This document shows positions 7,091 to 12,633 of a stretch of DNA of 12,633 bases, piece by piece. Within the stretch, counting starts at the first letter, position 1. Each line of letters starts with the position of its first letter. A model generated the notes under the pieces. The model did not search any database, was not told the origin of the DNA, and saw nothing but the letters and a program-made list of their open reading frames with translations. A program made the translations under genes and the position numbers. The DNA comes from Acetatifactor sp. (GTDB lineage: Bacteria > Bacillota > Clostridia > Lachnospirales > Lachnospiraceae). The stretch spans positions 1 to 12,633 of the forward strand of contig JAILPF010000362.1 of NCBI GenBank assembly GCA_024699575.1, in the 5' to 3' direction.

Positions 7091-8518
7091 ATGGCAATTC
7101 ATGAGGAATGTGGTGTCTTTGGGGTAATGAGCAAAAGAAAAGAGGATGTTGCGCAGGTTGCATACTATGGTTTATATGCCCTGCAACACAGGGGACAGGA
7201 GAGCTGCGGCATCGTTGTAAATGACGATGGCGTTTTTTCCTCCCATAAAGATCTGGGGCTCGTAGGAGATGTATTTTCCAAGGACACACTGCATCACCTT
7301 CCGCAGGGAAATATGGCGGTAGGTCATGTCAGATACGGAACTACAGGGGGGACTACAAGAAATAATTGTCAACCGATTGAAGTGAACCATCAGAAAGGTA
7401 AAATGGCTCTGGCACACAACGGAAATCTGAGCAATGCGCTTGCGCTCAGAGATCAGTTGGAGTTGTCCGGAGCAATTTTTCATACCACCAGTGATACGGA
7501 GACAATTGCATATATTGTGACAAGGGAGAGGTTAAAAACTCCCAGTATTGAGGAAGCGGTAAGCAACGCAATGAATTATCTGGAGGGGGCTTATTCGCTC
7601 ATTTTAATGTCTGCAAGCAAGATGATCGCAGCGAGAGACCCGTTTGGATTTCGACCACTCTGCTATGGTGTACAAAGCGACGGAACCTATGTGATTGCCT
7701 CGGAGAGCTGTGCCATTACCGCTGTGGGAGCGGAGTTTGTGAGGGATATTTTACCCGGCGAGATTCTCGTATTCAGTGAAAACGGAGTGGAGTCCAAGAA
7801 GGAACATTGCGGTAAGGCGGCAAAGAAGACCTGTATTTTTGAGTATATCTATTTCGCAAGACCGGATTCTGTCATTGACGGGGTATTTGTTTCAGAATCA
7901 AGAGTCCGCGCGGGAGAACTTTTGGCAAAATATTATCCGGCGGATGCGGATATTGTCATTGGGGTTCCGGACAGCGGTTTGGAGGCGGCACTCGGATTTT
8001 CGAGATCATCCGGGATTCCTTATGGCATTGGATTGATTAAGAATAAATATATTGGAAGAACATTTATATCTCCGGGACAAAATAATCGATTGGATCAGGT
8101 CAGAATCAAGTTAAGCCCTGTGAAAAATATGATTGACGGAAAAAGAGTGGTTTTGATTGATGATTCCATTGTCCGTGGGACTACCAGCAAACGAATTGTT
8201 AAGCTTCTTCGGGACGCCGGGGCAAAAGAGATTCATATGAGAATATCTGCACCTCCCTTTTTACATCCCTGCTACTATGGAACAGATATTGATTCTGAGG
8301 AAAATCTGATAGCCAGTCACCACAGTATGGAAGAGATAGAGAAAATAATAGAGGTGGATTCACTGGGGTATCTGCCCATCGATAAACTACACGAGCTGAT
8401 CTGCAGCACGGACTATTGTGCGGCTTGTTTCGATGGAAAATATCCGACGGAAATCCCGACAGATATCCGAAAGGATCGTTTTGAACAAAAATTATCTGAG
8501 AGAGGAACAACAGTATGA
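7091..8518 (+). CDS. purF: Amidophosphoribosyltransferase
   Basis: It catalyses the first committed step of purine synthesis: PRPP plus glutamine gives phosphoribosylamine. The 475 residues begin MAIHEECGVFG. Cys7 is the class II nucleophile, and the six preceding residues form the short propeptide known from Bacillus-type PurF. Motifs include LQHRGQES (31-38), RYGTTG (81-86), HNGNLSN (109-115) and the PRPP-binding VVLIDDSIVRGTTS (353-366). C248, C394, C443 and C446 (the last pair in YCAACFDGKYP) match the [4Fe-4S] ligands of Bacillus-type PurF, so it should be an oxygen-sensitive iron-sulfur enzyme. The TAGGAGG site (7072-7078) is a rather long 12 nt from the ATG. Its TGA overlaps the dapL ATG. 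It lies with nitrogen genes and no other pur gene is in the window, so it could be the sole or a second PurF copy. Confidence 0.94.
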   Translation: MAIHEECGVFGVMSKRKEDVAQVAYYGLYALQHRGQESCGIVVNDDGVFSSHKDLGLVGDVFSKDTLHHLPQGNMAVGHVRYGTTGGTTRNNCQPIEVNHQKGKMALAHNGNLSNALALRDQLELSGAIFHTTSDTETIAYIVTRERLKTPSIEEAVSNAMNYLEGAYSLILMSASKMIAARDPFGFRPLCYGVQSDGTYVIASESCAITAVGAEFVRDILPGEILVFSENGVESKKEHCGKAAKKTCIFEYIYFARPDSVIDGVFVSESRVRAGELLAKYYPADADIVIGVPDSGLEAALGFSRSSGIPYGIGLIKNKYIGRTFISPGQNNRLDQVRIKLSPVKNMIDGKRVVLIDDSIVRGTTSKRIVKLLRDAGAKEIHMRISAPPFLHPCYYGTDIDSEENLIASHHSMEEIEKIIEVDSLGYLPIDKLHELICSTDYCAACFDGKYPTEIPTDIRKDRFEQKLSERGTTV

Positions 8519-9708
8519 TACCGAATACAAATTATCAAAACCTGAAGGATTCTTACCTGTTTTACAATATTTCACAGAAAATTAAGGCTTATCTGGAAAC
8601 ACATCCGGATTCTCATCTGTACAGAATGGGAATTGGTGATGTCTCCTTACCTCTCTGCGACGCAGTCATAAAAGCGCTTCATGCAGCGGTAGATGACCAG
8701 GCGAGTGGGGCTACCTTCCACGGATATATGCCGGAGTGTGGAGATCCAAAACTACGCAAAACGATTGCAGATTATTATCACAGAAGGGGCGTAGAACTTT
8801 TGGAAGACGAAGTGTTTGTCTCAAGTGGTGCCAGCGATGAACTGGGTGATATTCTGGATTTGTTTGGAAGGGGGAAAACAGTCTTAATCATGGAGCCTGC
8901 CTATCCTGCATATGTGGACGCAAATATCATGACCGGTAACGAAGTCATCCATGTACCTGCCGGAAAGGAAAACGGCTTTCTGCCCGCGCCGGATTCTGAT
9001 ATTACTGCTGACGTCATTTATATCTGTTCTCCCAATAATCCGACGGGAGCGGTGTTTGACAAGGAAAAATTACAACAGTGGGTACAGTATGCCAACAGCA
9101 TTAACGCTGTGATTTTATTCGATGCTGCCTATGAAGCATTTATTGAGGAGGCAGAGATCCCACACAGCATCTTTGAGATAGAGGGTGCAAGAACCTGTGC
9201 AATTGAAATCTGTTCGTTGTCCAAAACAGCGGGCTTTACAGGAACACGCTGCGGTTATACGGTTATCCCCAAGGAGCTGGTGAGAGGGGAAATGAATCTG
9301 AATCAGATGTGGGTGAGGAACCGTACGACCAAGACCAACGGAGTATCCTATATTATCCAGAAGGGTGCCGCTGCAATCTTCACGGAAGAAGGCCAGAAGC
9401 AGATACACGATAATATCAAAATATATAAGGAAAATGCAGCCTGCCTGATGGAGGCACTGGATAAATTAGGCATCTGGTATTGCGGTGGCAAAAACGCTCC
9501 CTATATCTGGATGAAATGTCCGGACGGCATGTCAAGCTGGGAATTTTTTGACTATCTGCTGGAGAAAATTCAAGTGGTGGGAACACCCGGAGAGGGCTTT
9601 GGTGCCTGTGGAGAAGGGTATTTTAGATTCTCCACCTTTGGCTCCCCTGCGGATACGAAGGAAGCGGCAAAAAGACTGATATCTTTACTGGGGAAAAACA
9701 AGATATAA
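8515..9708 (+). CDS. dapL: LL-diaminopimelate aminotransferase
   Basis: It converts tetrahydrodipicolinate plus glutamate to LL-diaminopimelate plus 2-oxoglutarate with PLP, bypassing the acylated dap branch toward lysine and peptidoglycan. The 397 residues follow the DapL layout: NYQNLKDSYLF (6-16), RMGIGDVSLPL (37-47), FHGYMPECGDP (68-78), SPNNPTGAVF (172-181), FDAAYEAFI (202-210), IPHSIFEIEGARTCAIE (215-231) and SLSKTAGFTGTRCGYTV (234-250). Lys237 is the PLP Schiff-base lysine. These stretches are much closer to DapL than to general aspartate or histidinol-phosphate aminotransferases. The ATG overlaps the purF TGA by four bases (ATGA), giving translational coupling. It is the last gene before a strong terminator. 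The substrate assignment rests on family resemblance. Confidence 0.9.
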   Translation: MIPNTNYQNLKDSYLFYNISQKIKAYLETHPDSHLYRMGIGDVSLPLCDAVIKALHAAVDDQASGATFHGYMPECGDPKLRKTIADYYHRRGVELLEDEVFVSSGASDELGDILDLFGRGKTVLIMEPAYPAYVDANIMTGNEVIHVPAGKENGFLPAPDSDITADVIYICSPNNPTGAVFDKEKLQQWVQYANSINAVILFDAAYEAFIEEAEIPHSIFEIEGARTCAIEICSLSKTAGFTGTRCGYTVIPKELVRGEMNLNQMWVRNRTTKTNGVSYIIQKGAAAIFTEEGQKQIHDNIKIYKENAACLMEALDKLGIWYCGGKNAPYIWMKCPDGMSSWEFFDYLLEKIQVVGTPGEGFGACGEGYFRFSTFGSPADTKEAAKRLISLLGKNKI

Positions 9709-9728
9709 TAACAAAGTGTCTAAGCAGC

Positions 9729-9772
9729 GAGACTTTACCGCATCTTTTTTGTTGCGGTAAAGTCTCTTTTTT
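9729..9772 (+). terminator. Intrinsic terminator ending the glnN-asnB-purF-dapL operon
   Basis: A perfect 14-bp stem (9729-9742 with 9753-9766), a 10-nt T-rich loop and six Ts (9767-9772) begin 20 nt after the dapL stop. The opposite strand has no T run after the stem, so it works for the plus strand only. Confidence 0.95.
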
Positions 9773-9781
9773 ACTTTTGTC

Positions 9782-9810
9782 TTGCTATATGGGCGATGAC
9801 TCCATATAAT
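9782..9810 (+). promoter_or_regulatory. Sigma-A promoter for the aldo/keto reductase-esterase unit
   Basis: The -35 TTGCTA (9782-9787), 17-bp spacer and perfect -10 TATAAT (9805-9810) predict a start near 9817. It follows the terminator of the preceding operon directly, so the downstream genes form their own unit. Confidence 0.8.
9786..9808. repeat. 7-bp inverted repeat inside the promoter (operator candidate)
   Basis: TATATGG (9786-9792) and CCATATA (9802-9808) are exact inverted copies separated by 9 bp. They span the spacer and reach into both the -35 and -10 boxes, where a bound repressor would block RNA polymerase. The repeat is seen directly; the operator role is inferred. Confidence 0.45.
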
Positions 9811-9860
9811 TGTAATAGATATTTAAAAGGTCTATATACAGTAAAAAGGAGGAATATTCG

Positions 9861-10991
9861 ATGCAGAATAGCAAATTTTTCCCTGAAATACATGGAAATT
9901 TTGGGTTTGGGTGTATGAGACTACCCATGAATGGCAACAAAGTGGATTATGACGAATTCTGTAAAATGGCAGATGCATTTATAGAGGCAGGTTTTAATTA
10001 TTTTGATACTGCACACGGATATATAGGCGGACAGACGGAGACCGCAATCAGAGACTGTGTTTCCAAACGGTATGACAGGAGTAAGTTTCTGCTGACCGAT
10101 AAGCTGACGGAGCCCTATTTCCGCAGCAAGGAGGACATCAGACCTTTTTTTGAGAAACAGCTTGCCTGGTGCGGTGTGGACTATTTTGATTTCTATCTGA
10201 TGCATGCACAGGATGAAAAAATCTACCAGAAGTTTAAGCGCTGTGAAGCTTATGAGACAGCTTATGAATTGAAAAAGGAGGGGCTTATCCGGCATTTGGG
10301 AATTTCCTTCCATGATAAGGCGGAAGTTCTGGATATGATTTTGGCGGAACATCCGGAGATTGAAATAGTTCAGATTCAGTTTAATTATGTGGACTACGAA
10401 GATGCGTCTGTTGAGAGCCGCAAGGTTTATGAGGTTTGCAGAAAATATAATAAACCTGTTATTGTAATGGAGCCGGTGAAGGGCGGAAGTCTTGTAAATC
10501 TTCCAAAGGATGCGGATTGCGTATTCCGAGAGCTTGGCGGGGGCAGCAATGCAAGCTATGCCATCCGTTTTGCGGCAAGCTTTCCCAATATGGAAATGGT
10601 GCTTTCCGGTATGAGTAATCTGGAGCAGATGAAAGATAATATCAGTTCCATGAGGGATTTTTCTCCCCTTTCCGAGCGGGAAATGCAGGCTGTGGAAAAA
10701 GTATGTGGAATTTTCAGAAGCTTAAATCTGATTCCCTGTACTTCCTGCAGGTATTGTGTGGAGGAAAATGAGTGCCCGATGAAGATTCGTATACCGGATT
10801 TATTCTCTGCACTGAATGCCCATGAAGCATTTCATGACTGGAACTCTGCAATGTATTATGATATTGCGACGGGAAATGGATATGGAAAAGCATCGGATTG
10901 CATTAAATGCGGAAAATGTGAGAGAGTATGTCCACAGCATTTACCTATCAGAGAGTTACTTGGCAAAGTGACGGAAGCTTTTGGACGATAA
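9861..10991 (+). CDS. Aldo/keto reductase with C-terminal 2x[4Fe-4S] ferredoxin domain
   Basis: The 376 residues combine an aldo/keto reductase TIM barrel with a ferredoxin tail. The start has GFGCMRLPM (15-23). The expected catalytic tetrad is present: Asp49 (FDTA), Tyr54, Lys81 (TDKL) and His115 (YLMH). The barrel continues through RHLGISFHD (144-152), QFNYVD (173-178) and IVMEPVKGG (201-209). The tail carries C293/C296/C299/C305 and C347/C350/C353/C357, two [4Fe-4S] motifs. Members of this fused family are common in anaerobes, and their substrates are mostly unknown. AAGGAGG (9846-9852) stands 8 nt before the ATG. It has its own promoter with an overlapping inverted repeat, and the esterase gene follows closely. 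The protein is soluble and cytoplasmic; the physiological substrate cannot be told from the sequence. Confidence 0.92.
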   Translation: MQNSKFFPEIHGNFGFGCMRLPMNGNKVDYDEFCKMADAFIEAGFNYFDTAHGYIGGQTETAIRDCVSKRYDRSKFLLTDKLTEPYFRSKEDIRPFFEKQLAWCGVDYFDFYLMHAQDEKIYQKFKRCEAYETAYELKKEGLIRHLGISFHDKAEVLDMILAEHPEIEIVQIQFNYVDYEDASVESRKVYEVCRKYNKPVIVMEPVKGGSLVNLPKDADCVFRELGGGSNASYAIRFAASFPNMEMVLSGMSNLEQMKDNISSMRDFSPLSEREMQAVEKVCGIFRSLNLIPCTSCRYCVEENECPMKIRIPDLFSALNAHEAFHDWNSAMYYDIATGNGYGKASDCIKCGKCERVCPQHLPIRELLGKVTEAFGR

Positions 10992-11013
10992 ACAAAAAGA
11001 TTATATTGTATGA

Positions 11014-11020
11014 TGGAGGA
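11014..11020 (+). promoter_or_regulatory. Ribosome-binding site that sets the esterase start
   Basis: TGGAGGA lies downstream of the in-frame ATGs at 11010 and 11013, so those cannot use it. ATG 11028 (8 nt after GGAGG) or ATG 11025 (5 nt) is the likely start. Confidence 0.7.
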
Positions 11021-11027
11021 CATAATG

Positions 11028-12575
11028 ATGGGGATTCAACAGTTTGTATGTGACAAAAATACAGCGGTTGTAGAGACAAAAAAAGGTAAAGTACGGGGTT
11101 ATGTATATGGTGGACTAACTATTTTCAAAGGGATTCCCTATGCAAAGGCAAAAAGATTTCATTCTCCCGTTGAGACGGAAAAATGGGAAGATGTGATGGA
11201 ATGTACCAGCTATGGATTTGTGTGCCCATTGCTCGGAACAGGCAAACCGGGCGGAGAGTTGAGAGTTCCTCACCGGTTCTGGCCGATGGATGAGGATTGT
11301 CAGAATCTGAATGTCTGGACACCCGGACTTGATGATAAGAAGCGACCGGTGGTGGTATGGCTTCACGGAGGCGGATACGAAGCCGGTTCCGCCATTGAAC
11401 ATAAGGCATACAGCGGTGCCAATATGAGCAGACTCGGAGATGTGGTAGTGGTTTCCGTGAATCACAGACTGAATATCCTGGGCTATTTTGATATGTCTGA
11501 TTTTGGAGAAGAATATGCGAATTCCGGTAATGCAGGCGGGGATGATATCATCATGGCGCTTCACTGGGTGCATGATAACATAGCAAATTTCGGCGGAAAT
11601 CCTGACAATGTCACAGTTGCCGGACAGTCCGGCGGTGGTGCCAAAGTTACCACCTTATTGCAGAGCCCGGCAGCGGATGGACTGTACCACAAAGGAATTA
11701 TCATGAGTGGTGTCTTAAGCTATATCTTACCGGATGCTGTGGGGAGCGCAAAGGAGACGGCACAGCTTTTGATGAAGGAATTGAATGTGTCCACTGCGAA
11801 AGAACTGGAAGAGGTGGATGTTCATCTGCTGTTTAAGGCGTTTAATAAGATCAGGCCACAGCTTGAGGGGACCGGCAAAAATATAGGGCTTCGTCCTCAC
11901 CCTAATGCGACTTATGTGGGAGAACCTGCAACGGTAGAATTCCGTGAGGAGACAAAGAACATTCCGCTTTTGGTAGGGAGTGTGTTTGGCGAGGTTGCTG
12001 CTTTTGGTGCACCGGAATATGACAAATACAGTATGTCAAAAGAGGAACAGATTCAAGTACTGGAAGATAAATTCGGAAAAGAGAAAGCGGATAAGCTGAT
12101 TGCACTGTTTGAAAAAGGTTATCCCATGCGTCATGTTATTGATGTACTAATGCTCGATTATGTCTTCAGAGGACCGCAGATTCCCTATGTAGCAAAGAGA
12201 AGTGCACTCAATGACTGTACCTGGTCTTATCTGTTTAATATGGATCAGCCGATTGATGGAGGGTGTACACCGTGGCATTGCAGCGACATTCCATATTTCT
12301 TCCACAATATTGATCTGGTTCCCTATACTCATGCGGAAAATGTCGATGCCCAAAAAGTACAGGAAGAAATATTCCAAAGAGTGATGGCATTTGTGAGAAC
12401 GGGCAATCCCAATGCAGATGGTTTCGCAGAGTGGGAGCCCAGCAGACCGGGATGTGAGAAAACACTGATGATAGATGAAAAATCGGTTGTGAGAGAGAAC
12501 ATTGACCATGAGCTTTTGCCATTCTTGCAGGAATGTATGACGGAAGGATTAGCATGGGACAAGTTACAACATTAA
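11028..12575 (+). CDS. Carboxylesterase type B (PnbA-like alpha/beta hydrolase)
   Basis: This serine esterase of the para-nitrobenzyl-esterase/cholinesterase family has 515 residues from ATG 11028. In order: a conserved FKGIPYAKAKRF (33-44), EDCQNLNVWTP (89-99), the oxyanion-hole WLHGGGYEAGS (111-121), NHRLNILGYF (145-154), NAGGDDIIMALHWVHDNIANFGGNPDNV (168-195) and the nucleophile elbow GQSGGG with Ser201 (family norm GESAGG). Glu322 (FGEVAAFG) and His417 (PWHCSDIPYFF) complete the likely triad. There is no signal peptide, so it acts in the cytoplasm on an imported or internal ester. The TGGAGGA site at 11014-11020 places the start at 11028 (or 11025), not the upstream ATG 11010. It lies 36 nt after the reductase with no terminator between, so the two are cotranscribed. 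The substrate is unknown. Confidence 0.92.
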   Translation: MGIQQFVCDKNTAVVETKKGKVRGYVYGGLTIFKGIPYAKAKRFHSPVETEKWEDVMECTSYGFVCPLLGTGKPGGELRVPHRFWPMDEDCQNLNVWTPGLDDKKRPVVVWLHGGGYEAGSAIEHKAYSGANMSRLGDVVVVSVNHRLNILGYFDMSDFGEEYANSGNAGGDDIIMALHWVHDNIANFGGNPDNVTVAGQSGGGAKVTTLLQSPAADGLYHKGIIMSGVLSYILPDAVGSAKETAQLLMKELNVSTAKELEEVDVHLLFKAFNKIRPQLEGTGKNIGLRPHPNATYVGEPATVEFREETKNIPLLVGSVFGEVAAFGAPEYDKYSMSKEEQIQVLEDKFGKEKADKLIALFEKGYPMRHVIDVLMLDYVFRGPQIPYVAKRSALNDCTWSYLFNMDQPIDGGCTPWHCSDIPYFFHNIDLVPYTHAENVDAQKVQEEIFQRVMAFVRTGNPNADGFAEWEPSRPGCEKTLMIDEKSVVRENIDHELLPFLQECMTEGLAWDKLQH

Positions 12576-12633
12576 AAAAACGGTATGAACCCAAGGTTAT
12601 CTATTATGAGAACTCATCCTCCAGTTCATTCTC
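12554..12633 (+). CDS. Unidentified protein, N-terminal fragment (partial)
   Basis: An open frame starts at ATG 12554 and stays open to the end of the window. The predicted start is MGQVTTLKKRYEPKVIYYEN followed by a run of serines. An AAGGA ribosome-binding site (12544-12548) lies 5 nt before the ATG, inside the esterase gene. The frame overlaps the esterase end by 22 bases, a typical arrangement for translational coupling. Only 26 complete codons are visible, with basic and polar residues and no signal peptide or membrane segment. I do not recognise the family, so no function is given. By position it is the third gene of the reductase-esterase unit. Confidence 0.5.
   Translation, partial: MGQVTTLKKRYEPKVIYYENSSSSSF

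Noticed and set aside
9729..9772. Bidirectional terminator
   Set aside because: The stem is symmetric, but on the minus strand it is not followed by a T run, and there is no converging minus-strand gene.
9782..9810. MerR-type operator at the reductase promoter
   Set aside because: MerR-family promoters have an unusually long 19-20 bp spacer; this one has the normal 17 bp, so a simple repressor site is more plausible.
11010..11027. Esterase start at ATG 11010
   Set aside because: The only good ribosome-binding site (11014-11020) lies after this ATG, and the extra residues MMEDIM do not resemble the family N terminus.

Overview
The window looks like chromosomal DNA of a low-to-mid GC, anaerobic Firmicute, most likely a Clostridia/Lachnospiraceae-type gut bacterium. 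The support is strong AAGGAGG-type ribosome-binding sites, textbook sigma-A promoters, a large GSIII-type glutamine synthetase, a split multi-subunit glutamate synthase, the LL-diaminopimelate aminotransferase route, and many iron-sulfur proteins. The family-level placement is inference; no rRNA or other marker is present.

Region 1 (1-3089, minus strand) is the left arm of a nitrogen-assimilation locus. In transcription order it holds a class II glutamine amidotransferase subunit (GltB1-like), the ferredoxin/FMN synthase subunit (GltB2-like), a four-[4Fe-4S] ferredoxin subunit, and the first 16 codons of a nucleotide-binding, probably FAD-dependent, oxidoreductase that runs out of the window. 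Spacing is -1, 5 and 1 nt, so this is one tight operon for a modular glutamate synthase.

Region 2 (3090-3368) is a shared divergent control region. Two consensus sigma-A promoters (both 17-bp spacers) point away from each other across a 36-bp A/T-rich centre. In each direction a strong intrinsic terminator starts only about 8-12 nt after the predicted transcription start, ahead of the first gene. Both operons therefore look attenuated, and the two terminators share sequence. This is the most interesting feature of the window.

Region 3 (3369-9708, plus strand) is the right arm: glnN (GSIII), asnB, purF and dapL. GS makes glutamine. The opposite-strand GOGAT, AsnB and PurF spend it through three different Ntn-type amidotransferase domains. 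DapL uses glutamate as amino donor to make LL-diaminopimelate. The genes are 25, 19 and -4 nt apart and end at a perfect 14-bp terminator hairpin.

Region 4 (9782-12633, plus strand) is a separate transcription unit with its own consensus promoter overlapped by a 7-bp inverted repeat. It holds an aldo/keto reductase with a two-cluster ferredoxin tail, a cytoplasmic type-B carboxylesterase, and the start of an unidentified gene that overlaps the esterase stop and runs off the window.

No tRNA, rRNA, IS element, CRISPR array or phage gene was seen.
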